A stretch of DNA of 64,000 nucleotides from Camellia lanceoleosa (taxonomy: Eukaryota > Streptophyta > Magnoliopsida > Ericales > Theaceae). The notes under the pieces were generated by a model, which made no database searches, was not told the origin of the DNA, and saw only the letters and a program-made list of their open reading frames with translations. Positions 23,001-34,811 of this stretch are shown in pieces (the first letter of the stretch is position 1; the number at the start of each line of letters is the position of its first letter). The stretch is taken from the NCBI GenBank assembly GCA_025200525.1, contig CM045770.1, positions 82,951,647-83,015,646 on the forward strand, read 5' to 3'. The translations under genes and the position numbers were made by a program.

Positions 23001-24079
23001 CCATTTATACTAGCATACAAGGCAACAGGGAGAGGGGATGACCCTCTCCTATTTAGGACTCCAAAACCACCTTTCCCCTACTAAAAATCCCCTGAATTTT
23101 AGTGGTAGGAAGGTCATGCAATGCCAAGAACAAGGGCCAAAAGGGATGGCCTAAAACAAGGCCTAAGAGGGGGGAAACAACTCCAAACCAAAAAGTGATC
23201 TTAAACAAAGATCTAAAGCATCAAAAATTAGAACTTATTGTAGTTTAGAGTTAAGCTCAAAACAATAAGCAAGAAGGTCTAAAAGCTTAAGCAAGAAAGG
23301 GGTATTAAAAGTAAGTATGCTCACCCTTGAAGAAGACTTTCAAGAACAAGGCTCCAACAACTTTTCCAAGCTTAAACCACTCCAAGAACTCTGAAACTAA
23401 CTCCCTAGTGCCTCAGCAACAAGAAGATGGTGTATTGCTAGGTGTTTGTGTGCAATAGTGTGAACAAGACACCCTTTTGAGCACAAATACACACACAAAT
23501 ATATAGAGAGAGGGAGCTATAGAGATAGATAGATATATATCTTCTCTCTCAGATTTTTGGAACCCTTGAGAAGGGAGGAGGGCCTCTTCTCCTATAGAAA
23601 TCGAAATTCAAAGCTTCCAGGAGAAGCTAAGCCAAGGGGCAAATCCCTCCATACACGTGTATGGAGGAGGTGAATTGTGCATGCCAGCTGTGACAGCTGG
23701 CATAAAATATCTGGATAAAGCAGATGAACAGGGTTCGGCTAGAAAATATGGCCGATCAACCATCATGAGGGTCGATCGACCAAAATGAGTGCCGATTGGC
23801 CAAAACTTTTTGGCCGATGGAAAGAAAACAAGGCCGACGACTTTAAGCCTTGCCCGATGGGTTCAGGGGATGGCAAACAAGTCACCCTCTTCCCTCAGAA
23901 GCAAAAACACAAGTGCTTGGTCCACAACCAAGCACAAAACAGACAAGTTGAGAGATCTTGAAGCAAGGTGCGCGACCAAGACCTCCGAGAACTGAAAACG
24001 AACACGAGTATGGATGATCATCGAGTGTTCAAACGATGACGTCCAAGTCTTGAGGACTGTCAAAAATAGGGTGTCTATA
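20017..24079 (-). mobile_element. 5' LTR of element A (4.06 kb)
   Basis: In minus orientation it runs from 24079 to GCGCGTCTACA at 20017. The outer end is TATAGACACC instead of TGTAGACACC, a single mutation. The first 656 bases match the 3' LTR fragment at 1-659. The U5-proximal part (20030-20420) matches the ends of solo LTRs B and C on the other strand. Around 21720-21960 there is a local array of GCATGCAA-rich repeats, and the rest is gene-free. The hairpin found in LTRs B and C is missing here. Confidence 0.9.
23590..23850 (-). promoter_or_regulatory. U3 promoter modules of the 5' LTR of element A
   Basis: Perfect 22-bp palindrome CCTCCATACA-CGTGTATGGAGG centred on a CACGTG G-box at 23646-23667, and an inverted repeat TGCCAGCTG-T-G-ACAGCTGGCA at 23681-23703 with two CAGCTG boxes. 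GGCCGAT-type motifs follow at about 23745-23850. A TATA-like TCTATAGGAG lies near 23590-23600 on the minus strand. The spacing matches solo LTR C. Confidence 0.65.
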
Positions 24080-24213
24080 CTCGTCCTCCTCTATACCAGA
24101 CAAGCTTACAAGTAAGAAGATCTGAGGACCAGGGCGGAGCCAAAGAAGGCCCCGGGAGGTCACGTGCCCCCCTCAATTTTGAACGTTTTTTGTTTTTGTT
24201 TTGTGGTTGTGGG
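24080..24213. other. Short spacer between element A and element E
   Basis: 134 bp including CTCGT, the presumed target duplication of A, and a GC-rich stretch (24133-24172) that includes GGGCGGAGCCAAAGAAGG, reminiscent of termini of some plant non-autonomous transposons. The stretch is too short to classify. Confidence 0.35.
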
Positions 24214-24755
24214 TGCTGATTTCTGACCACACTGCTAAACAGGGAACTCAACTGGAGAGCATTGGCAGAATGGATTACGCCGAACAACCTGTCACAAAAA
24301 GATAAGACTCTGGCAGTGGTTCGTCCACCCGAAGGCACTTCGATGATCAAGTCAGTACTTAATTATTTCTCAAGGATAGCAAATAGTGCTTAACTCACTA
24401 ACCAGAATATAAAAACCATACCTTTAGACCCACGAGGGTGCTTCACTTTTATAGCCAGCACTAACTTGATCCCTGTAAAAGCCTAGCCTTAATGGACTCT
24501 GGTTCAATGCTCGTCATGGACTCCCAGCCAAATAGAGATAAACTCCCTAAGAGCTTTATCTTTATCCATGCTAAGGTCGTCCCCAGTTCTAGGACTCCTA
24601 TCCCTTATCCGTTCATCTCGGATTCCAGTATCTCCGTAGATAACCTTGGCCTAGCCGAGATCACCTCGGCACCATGACCAAGACACGTGGCACCTCAGCT
24701 GATACTTCGGTGTCACCTTGGCCACATGTCGTCATTCACAAAATATGTCCCTACA
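24214..24755 (-). mobile_element. 3' LTR of element E (542 bp)
   Basis: In minus orientation it begins TGTAGGGACATATTTTGTG at 24755 and ends AATCAGCA at 24214. It aligns along its length with LTR D, including a TATA box (TATAAAAG, near 24452) and the CTTGATCATCGAAGTGCC segment near the end. The purine-richer stretch AACCTAAGGGCCAAT just before it may be the polypurine tract. Confidence 0.85.
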
Positions 24756-25239
24756 ATTGGCCCTTAGGTTCTATTACCTTGGCATCATGAGGTGATGGAA
24801 CCTACATCGTTTATCTACATAGCACGTCGGCTAAGACTTACTCCATCCTTCATGACCGAGATTATCATACGTCGGTTTGTCATGACCAAGACTCTACAGT
24901 CTACTTTGTTAATGACCAAGACTCTATAGTCTACTTTGTTAATGACCAAGAACCAATAGCTGAGAACCAAGAACTGAGAACCAAGTTCTTGAAGTTCCTT
25001 AACCAGGACCGTTCCTCTAGCCGAGGTTCTTGCTTTAAATCAAGAACTTCAAGAGTTCTATCTGCGCATGAGCTGTCACGCACAGTTTACTTAGCCGTTT
25101 TCTCCTCGCGTCGCTCCTTCATTGGTTCGTACTTGACACGCGCTATCAGGTCGCGTTGCTTCTGTACGCTGCCTGAGAGACATGTCGTCCAAGCCACATT
25201 CATTATGGTTTTGCCACCTTTTCGTGTTTTAACAAAAAC
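24756..25239. other. 3' UTR of element E
   Basis: No domain seen. A 31-bp direct repeat with AATGACCAAGACTCTA and TAGTCTACTTTGTT occurs twice or more at about 24862-24960, followed by GAGAACCAAG repeats up to 25000. Confidence 0.5.
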
Positions 25240-28218
25240 ACACACACACACACATTCTCTCTCTCTCTGTCTTTTCACTTCACATATTTGATTTTGCCTT
25301 AAAACTTTCTCTCTCTAGTGTCTCTCTTCCAAACCGCCATTGTCCAAGTTCTCAAGCTCTGCAACTTGCTCCTTTCACCCCCTCCAGCCAAGCATTCACT
25401 GTTTTGCTCCATTCACTGTCACCGTCTAACTCTGGCGTACCTCAAACCGGTGTCCTCGACCTTGAACCCAACTAGTGAGTTCCTTGTTTTCTTTGAACTT
25501 TCAGTTTATACCCTCCATGATTTTGAATATGTTTCCATCTATACCATATGTTCATTCTGTTGCCATTGGATCTGTTTTCATGGTTACACTCTGTTTTTTT
25601 ATTTTCTTTGATTATGAATCGATTTTCTGTTCTTGAATCTTAAATCTTGAATCTGTGTAGTCTTTTCTGAAAGATGCCAATCATGTTCTTTTGCTATGAC
25701 TTTTGCACACTGTTCTTCACACACTCACTTGGTGTCTTAAAGTTTTTGGATGAGTACATCCATCGTCTTGCTTCCTGTTTCACTCATGATTTCTAAATTT
25801 CATTTTTTTTTTCTGGTTTTCTTGCTTTATTTTTAGATTCTTGCCTTTGATTCCTGTATCTGCATCGATTTTAGGTTTGGGATTTGATCTAGAACCCTTT
25901 TCCTTAGGAAAACTAAACCAAAACCCCCTTAGATTCTCAGAAATCTTCACTCTAGTGCTTTATAGGGTTGAGCCGAGATCATTTGCCACTTTCCAAACTT
26001 CTAACCAAAAAACCTGAGATTAGACTCATTTTGGCCGAGATAATGGGTATGTTCAGGTAGAGGGTTGACACCCCTTTCTAAGCTAGAATACTTTAAGTAG
26101 GAGTTTTCTATCCCAGCCAACGTTCAAATCCGGTTGGCTGGAGAGAATGACTCTATTATGCCTGGGAAGGACTACATGCCCTTTCCTGTAGTCTCCATCA
26201 TTGAAGGAGGAGTCAAATTCCCCCTCAACACCCTTTTTAGGGAGGTCCTCCACTATTACAAATTGAACCCTATGCAACTAGTTGTAAACTTTTTTAGGAT
26301 TATAAACAGAATTGCCGAGTTGGAATGTCGGCAAAACGCTAGGATCACATTGTTCGATATCCAATACTGCTACATGATGTGTGGCCTTAAAACCAAAGCT
26401 GGCTATACATATTACCTCATGTGGAGATCCATTCAATACAAGCTGATAGTTGACATTCCAGACTCAAATAAAGGCGTAACTGAAGACTACCCTATTGTCT
26501 CAGGCAATTAGGAGTTCGCGTCAGACGACGAACTCCACCTCTTCCCATTACGCCGCGAGGTTTTTAAGGATGACAAGGGTAAGGACTTAGTTTTTCTTCC
26601 TAGAGTCCCTCCTCCTACTTTTTTTTTAATCATCTTTCTGTTAATTTGTTTCTAATGTATGATCTCTTTTTACAGCTCTCTCTCAGCCAGAAAAAGACTT
26701 TCGTTGATACTATACACAGAGCAAAGACTTAGTTCGCCTTCTTGGCCTGCCAATCGAGCTTCACAAGGCTCTAATCCTTCTCAACTACATCCTGACATAC
26801 CGGAGCCTGCTACCCGACGCTCCTCGAGAGAGCAAATCTCCACATTCTGCAACAACTTCCCCTGCCACTTCATGGCCAAGGCCTAATCAAGCCTCAACTT
26901 CTGATCCAGCAGAGCAGTCATTAACATCTGCTCCCCAACTGATTCCTCCAACCCAACGCCAACGCTGATGCTGAGCTCCACTCTTTGGTTCTGCAAGCAG
27001 AACTCATAGCCGAAAATGCCAAAGTACTGAGGCATCAGTTTACGATCTAGCCAACCCACCCACTGCACTACCAATAATCCATTTCGAAGTCAAAGTCACT
27101 GTTGCCGCTACCGTCGAAAAGATGGGACGCAGCAAGGCTGTCGTCGAAGACCTCTTGAACGACATCCCTAGTGCTGTGACAGTTCAGTTCTCCCCATCAC
27201 AATCCTAACAAAAGGCTAAGCCAAAGAGGGTAAATAAGGCCAAAGCCAAGGCAACATTGACTCAGATCGAGTCTGAGGATACTTTGCCGATCTCTAAACT
27301 GGCCGAGGTTGAGAAAAGCGCTTCCGCCGTTGAGAAGAGGCCTGCTGAGACTAGTTCGTCCGAGGCACCCTCCTCAAAGAGGCCAAGGTCTGAGGGTATA
27401 AATCAGCCCGTTGTCTTTAAATCTAGCTCCCCTTGGGCCCCGACATTCATGGTGGGTGACCGACCTCTGTTAGCTGGCACAACGAGCTAGACAATGTTAA
27501 AGTTAGTGCCTCCATCTCCACTGCCGTCCTCTTGCTAGCCGACATCAACCGAATGACTGAGCTAACAGAGTACGAAAACTATGCTCTAATGATGCAACAC
27601 TGCATTTTGGTAAGTCTTTTACCTTATCTTCTGAAGTCTTTCAACACTTAGCCAAACTTTTACCAATATGTTTTCTTTTTTTGTAGGCCATCCAATAGGG
27701 TCACTCTTTCGCAGTCAAGGCCGAGGACTGTAAGAAAAAACTAACCCAAAAGACCAAGGAGGCAGCCAAACTTCTCTCTTCGTTCAACAAAGCCGAGGCT
27801 CACATCTGAAGTCTGCTTGATCAGGCTAAGGCTACTGAGCTAGCCTTGAAAACAGCCAAGGACCGCGCCGAGGTTGCAGAAAATGTTGCCGAGGCAAAAG
27901 AGGCCAAAGAGAAAGAGGTCGAGGCCGAGGCCCAGATTGAGCTCCAAACGACATTGTGTACAAAGGTAGCCGAAATCAAGGAGGCGGACGAGAAGGCCTA
28001 TGTTGAGGGGGTAGCCGATGTCCGCGAGGAGTACAAAAAGCAAGTCAGATAGGCATACAACAAGGGTTACACCCTTGGTTGGATGGCTGCTCTGAAAGAG
28101 GTGGCTGTCCCTAAGGACACACCTCTCTGAGATGAGGACCGACTTGTGGTGCCATTCCCCCTTGCTCCTAGCCAATCTAAAGGTGAGGCTGGAGGAAAAG
28201 AAGGAGAAGAAGAAGAAG

Positions 28219-28249
<31 letters not shown>

Positions 28250-28523
28250 CGAGGTTGGAACTGGCGTTGAGGGTTTTGTTGGGGCCAAGTCTCCAACTCT
28301 GAATGAGTAAGTCCTGGACTTGACTCAGGATGATTAGGACGAGGTCTTCAAGAGTGCCTCTCCCAAAAGAGCTGTGTCAGAGGCTGAGGTACAGACATAT
28401 GAGAAGAGCCTCGACAAAACTCTTTAGGAGATTGATGCCGAGATAGAAGCTTAGAGGACTGCCGAGAAGCTTTCCCAGCTATCTACCGAGGTCGACACTC
28501 AACCACCCGCCGACGCAGAATAG
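25240..28523 (+). pseudogene. Antisense gene of element E: Transposase_28 ('putative gypsy type transposon') protein with coiled-coil tail
   Basis: Runs opposite to pol. A CA/CT-rich leader (25240-25470) precedes the degenerate 5' part. At 26101-26511 a frame shows IPANVQIRLAGEND, VVSIIEGGVKFPLNTLFREV, LHYYKLNPMQL and LFDIQYCYMMCG, characteristic of PF04195. Further exons follow introns near 26578-26673 and 27610-27686. Then come a basic, proline/serine-rich segment (27257-27490), a long charged coiled coil (27690-28050; AEVAENVAEAKEAKEKEVEA) and AYNKGYTLGWMAAL with an acidic poly-Glu end. Stops at 26098, 26512, 28049 and elsewhere, plus frame changes, show it is dead. The protein's role is unknown; such ORFs are typical between integrase and 3' LTR in Tat elements. 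Confidence 0.75.
28199..28250 (+). repeat. (GAA)n microsatellite encoding poly-Glu
   Basis: About 15 near-perfect GAA/GAG triplets inside the antisense gene of element E. In the sense of that gene they encode a run of glutamates after SQSKGEAGGKEG. Confidence 0.9.
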
Positions 28524-29312
28524 CCTGTTTAGAATCTTTTCTCTGTTTTGATATCTTGTACTTTTTCCTGTGTAGTCTCTGCAACTTTGTTAGACAATGT
28601 TTTAATTCCAGTCCGGCCGATGTGCCTTTTGTACTTGAACAAGTTGTCTTTTGAATGCAAGCCTCCTCATTTCTTTTAAGTGTTGAATGTTTGTTTCATG
28701 TATGCTTTACTACTTTCTTTCATGCCTTTCATTTTTTCATACTTAGAATATTTTTGAATTCCTTCAAAGTATACCTTAATTGTGCAATCTCTTTGGTATA
28801 AAGTACCTCGGATATATCTTATGATTGTTTATCTCAGCCTTGGCTTAACACTTAAAAATATTGTGAAATATTTTTACAAGTGTTGTTTCTTTAAACTTGT
28901 CATTTCACTTTCACTTACTGTCTTCTATCAAGTTTGGCAACATGGTCATATTGGCAAGTACGTATGTCGGGTGTTTCTTTCAATATTACCTCGACTTAAC
29001 TTCAACTTGTAAATTTTTCTGAAAATTTCAACAAGTGTTAAGCCAACTCTAGCTTGTAAATTTTCCTATAAAATTTCAACAAGTCCCAAGCATTTTAAAC
29101 TTTTACTTATCATTCTCCAGCTCCTTACCCCCTAATGTGAACCTAAGTTTCATTTATGTCCACATTAAGCACGTATAGTTTTCGCCGAAGTCAGATCCAA
29201 ACAAAGACTAGCCGAGGTTCTCAGCCTTGGTTTCTTTGTTAATCTAGCTGAAATGCACTTAGTTTCATTCTAAGCTTAATTCTGCCGACATGGAAAAGCT
29301 ATATTAATCCAA
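28524..29312. other. 3' flank of the antisense gene in element E
   Basis: T-rich, then AT-rich sequence with no protein domain. Some words such as TTCAACTTGTAAATTTT recur (about 29000-29090), suggesting decayed small duplications. Confidence 0.4.
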
Positions 29313-29592
29313 CTTAGTTCAACTCCATTATATGCAAGTATAATTTCATTTCTGCCATATAATGAGTCTAAGTTATTCATCATATTTCACTCAGAAACAT
29401 CGCCAACTTAGTTCAACTCTATTATATGCAAGTATATTTCAACTCTGCCATATAATAAGTCTAAGTTATTCGTCATGTTTAAATTAGAAATATTGCCAAT
29501 TTAGTTAAACTCTATTATATGCAAGTATAATTCAACTCTGTTATATAATAAGTCTAAGTTATTCGTCATGTTTCAATCAGAAACATCGCCAA
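29313..29592. repeat. Three-copy tandem repeat of about 93 bp next to the integrase end of element E
   Basis: Three consecutive units start CTTAGTTCAACTC, continue with ATTATATGCAAGTATA and TCTAAGTTATTC, and end AGAAACATCGCCAA. They differ at scattered sites. The array separates integrase from the antisense gene, the same relative place as the array at 63178-63715 in element G. Confidence 0.88.
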
Positions 29593-29734
29593 AGGACTAG
29601 TTAGTCCAATCACACAAATTTCAAATTCTTAAAAAATAAGGCTAAAATTTTATTACTACATCGGATAATAAAATTATGACATAAATTTTGAAAAACAAAA
29701 AGTCTACTGTTAGAAAAACTTCAAGTTGTAAGTC

Positions 29735-31080
29735 TTCTAGGGTCTTGGCAATTCTTTGCCTTCACTGTCCTCAAGTCGATATGCACCATTGCCGGCTACC
29801 GAGATGATTCTATAAGGTCTCTCCAATTTGGGCCTAGCTTGCCATCTCTAGGATCCTTCTTATTGCCGACCACTTTCCTTAGCACCAGGTCCCCAACTTT
29901 GAACTCTCTTGGGTTGACCTTCTTATTATAAGCCCTAGCAAGTTATTACTAGTATACCCCCAGCCGAATTGCTGCTCTCTCCATTTTTTCCTCAAGTAGG
30001 TCTAGATCTTGGGCTAGGAATGCCTCGTTAGTTTCATTCTCTACTCCTTGGGTTCTGATCCTGGGATGCTGACTTCCAGTGGGATGATTGCTTTTGTGCC
30101 ATAAGCCATGGCAAATGGGGATTCCCTAGTTGATATTCTTAGCGTAGTCCGATATGCCCAAAGTACATTGGGCAATTCTTCCACCCATTTCTCTTTTGCT
30201 GCCTCCAGCCTCTTTTTGATTCCATCCGAGATAGTCTTATTGGATGCTTCTGTTTGACCATTGCTCTGAGGGAAACTTGGAGTAGAGTAGTAGTTCTTGA
30301 TTTTGTACTTTGCACATAAGCTCTTGATTAGTTTACTGTCAAACTATGTTCCATTGTCTACTATTATTACCCTTGGGATCCCAAACCTGGTGATGATGTT
30401 CTTCTATATGAAGTTCTTGACATCAATATCCCAAATCTTTGCAAGGGGTTCAGTTTCTACCCACTTTGTGAAATAATCTGTCGCTACCAGCAGAAACTTC
30501 CTTTGCCTAGTGGCTTGGGGCAGTTGTTCTATAAGATCCATGCCCACTGGGCAAATGGCCAAGGGCTGGATACTGGGTTTAAATCTGCTGCTGGTTGATG
30601 TATCAAAGGGGCAAACCTTTGACACTTCTCACACTTCCTGACGTAGGCTTTAGCATCTATCTGCATGTAAGGCCACTAGTACCCTTGAGTAATGGCCTTA
30701 TGAGCAAGTGACTTGCCCCAAGCATGGCTTCTATACATCCCTTCGTGTATTTCGTACAAGAAGTCTTCAACTTGGGAGGAATGCACACACCTCAAAAGGG
30801 GACCAGTAAAAGACCTTCTGTAGAGATGTCCTTTTGCTGTTAGGCTAAATCTAGCCGACTTTAGTCTGGTTTTGTGTGCTTCTTTGTGATCATCTGGCAG
30901 CTTCCCATCCCTAAGAAACATCACTATTGCATTCATCCAACTTGGACCCATCTCCACACACATTGCTTCATACTCTGTGATTAGTGGTTCCATACTTGGG
31001 CCTGACAAATAATCAACCATTATTATCCTTGCGTCCCCTGATTTCATTGCACTGGCTAGAATAGCCAAGACATCAGCATG
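29735..31080 (-). pseudogene. Integrase of element E, decayed
   Basis: N-terminal zinc-binding part in 31068-30676 (HEGMYRSHAWG, then after a stop CEKCQRFAP). The core follows in 30625-30404 with CPVGMDLIEQLP, KFLLVATDYFTKWVE, then across stops VIIVDNGT and GQTEASNKTI, giving D, D and E of the catalytic triad. The remainder to about 29740 contains WAYRTTLRISTRESPF and the C-terminal GKLGPNW-like end. At least five in-frame stops make it non-functional. Confidence 0.85.
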
Positions 31081-31430
31081 GTTGTTGTTTTCTCAGCTAA
31101 CTTGCTGTAATCGGTAATCCTGAAATAAGGCTAACAGCCTGACAACCTCTTTTACATAGGCTATCATTCTTTTATCTCGAGCTGCATACTCGCCTATTGC
31201 CTGGTTCACAATAAGCTGGGAGTCACAGAAGACTACCACCACATCGACTTCCATTGCTGCTACCAATTTCAATCTTGTGATCAATGCTTCATAGTCTGCT
31301 TCATTGTTTGAGGCCTTAAACCCCAAATGAATAGATTGTTCCAACATCCGCCTATCTAGCAATACTAGACTACTCCTACCCTTGCCCCTTGACGGTTTGA
31401 ACTCCCATCAACAAATAGGCGGAAGGAGTC
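31081..31430 (-). pseudogene. Second RNase H (archaeal-type) of element E
   Basis: [17 protein letters not shown] at the end of the frame 32219-31365 continues, after a stop, in 31362-31093 with KASNNEADYEALITRL and VVVFCDSQLIVNQAIG. The D, E and D acidic positions are present. Same domain order as element A. Confidence 0.8.
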
Positions 31431-33000
31431 GCTGATGTAAATATCGTAGGGCTTGAGTTTCTCTGCTTTCTTCTGTTTTGTTGGGGGGTTCTTCATTCCT
31501 AGCTGTCTCTCTTCTTGTTCCCCCGGGCACCCTAAGCCGTGGCTCATCGGAGCTCGATGTAGGATGGCTCCGGGTGTAAACTCGGCCACGAAGTCGGCCA
31601 GAACCTGGCCCTTGATTGCTGTTCTGGGTTTGAACTCTAAATCGTATTGGCCTAATACCACTGCCCATTTGGCTACCCTGTCTGTTAGATCTCCTTGTTG
31701 TAACAGGGATTTCAAGGGGTGCTCAGTCAATACCACAATCTTGTGGGCTTGGAAATAATGGTTCAACTTCTTGGAGGCCATAATTAAGGCCAATGTCAAT
31801 TTCTCCAAGGGTAAATACCTGATCTCTGCACCTGCTAGGGTTTTACTCACATAGTATACTGCCCTTTGTTCTTCCTTCTCTTCTCTGATTATCACTGCAC
31901 TTACTGCGTGCTCTGAAATTGCCGAGTATAAGAATAGCTCCTCCCCAGGTACTGGATTTGACACAACTGGAGCTATTGTCAGGTATCTTTTCAAGTCGGC
32001 CAAGGCGGCTTCACATTTCTCTGTCCACAAGAAATCTGTGGTCTTTTTCAACAGACTGAAAGATGGTTTACACTTATCTGAGCTTCTGCTTAGAAACTTG
32101 TTCAACGCTGCGGTCCTTCCAGTCAACATTTGCACTTGTTTTGTCGATGTTGGGCTTTTCAAATCCAGGATGGCCTTGATTTGATCTGGGCTTGCCTCAA
32201 TGCCCCTTCTGGTAACCAAGTATCCTAAGAACTTACCGGATCCTACTCCAAATGCGCATTTCTAAGCATTGAGTCCAAGCTGATATGTTCTAAAGATGTC
32301 GAAAATTGCCTTCAAGTCGGCCAGATGATCCTCAGGTACTTTGGTCTTCATGACCATCTCATCAATGTATACTTTCACTATTTTGCCAATTAGATGTCTA
32401 AACATCTTGGTCACTAATTTCTGGTAAGTTGCTTTTGTATTTTTCAACCCAAAAAGCATCACTCTGTAGCAATACAACCCTTTTGGGCTAATAAATGAAG
32501 TATTCTCCTCATCAGAGGGGTATATAGCTATCTAATGGTACCCCTTGTAAGCGTCCAGGAAGCTCATCCTTTCGCGCTCTAAAGTGGCATCCACTAATTA
32601 ATCAGTCTTGGGAAGTGGGAAGCTGTCTTTGGGATAGGCCTTATTCAGGCTGATAAAGTTCACGCAGACCCTCCACTTCTCATTTTTCTTTTTCACAACA
32701 ATTGTTTTTGACAACCAAGTTGGATAGTTTACCTTCTTAATGGCTCTGGCCTCAAAAAATTTGTCCACTTCCTCTTCAACTACTTCAACATGTATCAATG
32801 TCGGCCTTCTCACTCGTTGGATGACTGGTTTAGCCGACCTATCTACGTTGAGCATATAGCATGTGACCTCAAGATCAATGCCAGACATCTCGTAGGGCGC
32901 CCAGGCAAACACCTCTATGTTTGCTCGTAAGAATGCTTCCAACTCCATTTCTTTTTCCTCGGCTAAACTTGAACCAAGAAGGAAGAAGCGCTTTTCATCA
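31431..33000 (-). pseudogene. Reverse transcriptase and first RNase H of element E
   Basis: Segments: LNVDRSAKPVIQRVRR and EKWRVCVNFISLNKAYPKDS (32948-32598), VMLFGLKNTKATYQKLVTKM and KVYIDEMVMKT (32477-32262), then [17 protein letters not shown] to the RNase H end [15 protein letters not shown] (32219-31420). The catalytic Y-x-D-D has become YIDE, so a metal-binding aspartate is lost. Stops separate the three segments. Confidence 0.88.
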
Positions 33001-33640
33001 TCTTATTGGACCAGGATCTTCTTCAAGGCTTCCTCGCTTTTGTCGGCCGGTTCTTTGCTGACGTCATCTAGGACCTCCATGGCCTTGTCCTCAATTTCTA
33101 CTATTTCCGCCTCTCGTACGTTGCAGGTGGATTTCATTGCTGCCATGAAGTAATTCTTTGCCTGCACTTGATCCCCTCTGACCTCCACAACTCCATGCTA
33201 TGTTGGGAACCACAACAGCTGGTGCAGTGTTAAGGGAACAACCTTCAATGCCTGCAACCATGGCCTCCCCAAGATAACATTGTATGGAGAGGGGGTGTCA
33301 ATTACTGTGAACTCTGTACTCACTTTCCTGGTGCCTGCCTGCCTGCACCTCTAAACTTATTGCTCGTAGGGGCCATGTCGGTGTTCCATTGAACCCAACC
33401 ATTAGAATGTTGGACTGCTCCAGATCATCTCAGTGAAAGCTGAGCTCCTTGTAACATCTGACATACATTATGTCACAAGAACTGCCTTGGTCAATCAAAA
33501 TGTGCCTTACTTGGCATTCTCCAATCTTGAGGGATATCACCAGAGCATCATTGTGTGGATGCTGCACCATGTCTAGGTTGGCTTCAGTAAAGGACACCAT
33601 TGGTCCCTGGTACTCGTCTGCCCTAGGCCTCTTTTGCTAG
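33001..33640 (-). pseudogene. Protease and protease-RT linker of element E
   Basis: Minus-strand translation near 33590-33440 gives PHNDALVISLKIGE and ILIDQGSSCDIMY, the active-site region of a retropepsin, where the usual T or N after D is Q. A stop follows soon after. The linker frame 33188-33003 has KNYFMAAMKST and a helical acidic run before RT. Confidence 0.7.
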
Positions 33641-34789
33641 ACCTGATACACATTCTGTAAGAGTTTTACCCTTTGAGTCTCTCCTCGTATCTCATTCTCA
33701 TTGACTTTCGAGTGAATCACATTGATCACTCGAGGTCTGTCCGTTTGCGGTTGTGGTGGTGGTGGTGGTGGTGGTGCTGCCGGTGCCTGTGGCAGCCTTA
33801 CTTGCTATTCCCTTGTTCTGGCCTCGCATATTAGGTCCCTTAAGTGACCTTGTCTTACCAGATCTTCCAAATGTGCTTTTAGGGATTTACAACCCCGAGT
33901 CAGATGTCCATCCTCATTGTGGTAGGCACAGTATCTCCTAAGGCTTCTTTCTATAAATTCGCCAGGAATCTTCTCTGGCGCTCTATAGTAAGGTTGATTT
34001 CTAATCCTTTCCAGGACTTTGTAAATCGGGATCCGGAACACTATGGTGACTGCTTGTGTAGGCCTCAGTCTTGTTTCTTGTCTGTTATATCCAGTATTAC
34101 CTTAGCTTTGCTTCAGCGAGCCATTTTTTTTTCTTCTGTTTTGACGCCTTTGTCCCTGGTGTGTCTTCTTCAACTCTCGCATATTTCTCGATCCTAACCA
34201 TGAGTTCCTCCATACTTTTTGGTAGCGTCTTTGCTAGTGACTTTCGAAGTGGGCAGTTATCGTTCAGGTTGTTCTTAAAAGATACGACCGTCAACTCTTG
34301 GTTGAGCCCTGGTATTCGGTTAAAAACCACATAATATCTTTTGGCATAAGCCCTGAGGCTTTTATCCTCACCAACTTTCAGTGCCATGAGGGAGTCTACC
34401 CTCAACGACTGCAGTTTGTTTGTAATAAACTTAGCCACAAACATCTCAGCTAGGCCTTTCTAACTTTTCACAATTCTTTTCGGCAACTTGTGAAATCAAT
34501 CTGATGCGATTTCCCTAAAGGATGAGGGGAATACCTTGCAGAGTAACGGTTCGTTCTCGGTATACAGTGCCATTGAGTTTATGTATACGCTGACATGGAA
34601 GTTCGGATCGGACTTACCGTCATATATCTGGAACCTCAATATGTGAAACCTTTTCGGGGCCTCAAACTTATTTAACTCTACTGAGAAAGGCGTTCTCGGC
34701 TTGACTGGGGATCTGACCTCGACATTTTGTTGCTTCCTCTGGAGGTAATCCCTCAAATCCTCCTTAGTCCGTCTAGGAGCTCGGCTGTC
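33641..34789 (-). pseudogene. Gag of element E, 5' truncated
   Basis: Frames 34756-34496, 34444-34097 and 34041-33805 in order. They carry PFSVELNKFEAPKRF with YDGKSDPNFHVSVYINSM, then SLMALKVGEDKSLRAYAKRY (retrotransposon gag domain), then RRYCAYHNEDGHLTRGC with KSLKAHLEDLVRQGHL, a zinc-knuckle-like tail. A run of GGT triplets at 33752-33775 codes for a threonine-type run on this strand. Stops separate the frames. The N-terminus ends at the junction with AT-rich DNA. Confidence 0.8.
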
Positions 34790-34811
34790 AACCTTTTCGG
34801 GGCCTCAAACT
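34647..34811. repeat. 22-bp direct repeat at the broken end of element E
   Basis: ACCTTTTCGGGGCCTCAAAC occurs inside gag (34648-34667) and again at 34791-34810, exactly where recognisable element sequence ends. The second copy looks like filler DNA left by end-joining repair with the nearby gag as template. Confidence 0.8.

Larger units (their letters stand above)
1..24079 (-). mobile_element. Element A: giant Tat/Ogre-like Ty3/gypsy LTR retrotransposon (left edge cut)
   Basis: Read on the minus strand, the order is 5' LTR (20017-24079), primer-binding site, leader, gag, protease, reverse transcriptase, two RNase H domains, integrase, two genes on the opposite strand, a tandem array, a polypurine tract and the start of the 3' LTR (659 to beyond position 1). 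The two LTRs match closely over the shared 650 bases, and both begin with GTAGACACC-like sequence (TG in the left copy, mutated to TA in the right). The LTR of about 4 kb, the internal region of 19.4 kb, the archaeal-type second RNase H and the antisense genes all point to the Tat clade. Intact length would be about 27-28 kb. The sense genes carry many stops and frameshifts, so the copy is not autonomous. The right flank begins CTCGT; the matching target duplication lies outside the window. Confidence 0.9.

Noticed and set aside
24989..25611. Plus-strand ORFs of about 100 aa upstream of the antisense gene of E
   Set aside because: Low-complexity 5' leader with CA/CT repeats; no similarity between E and G in these frames.
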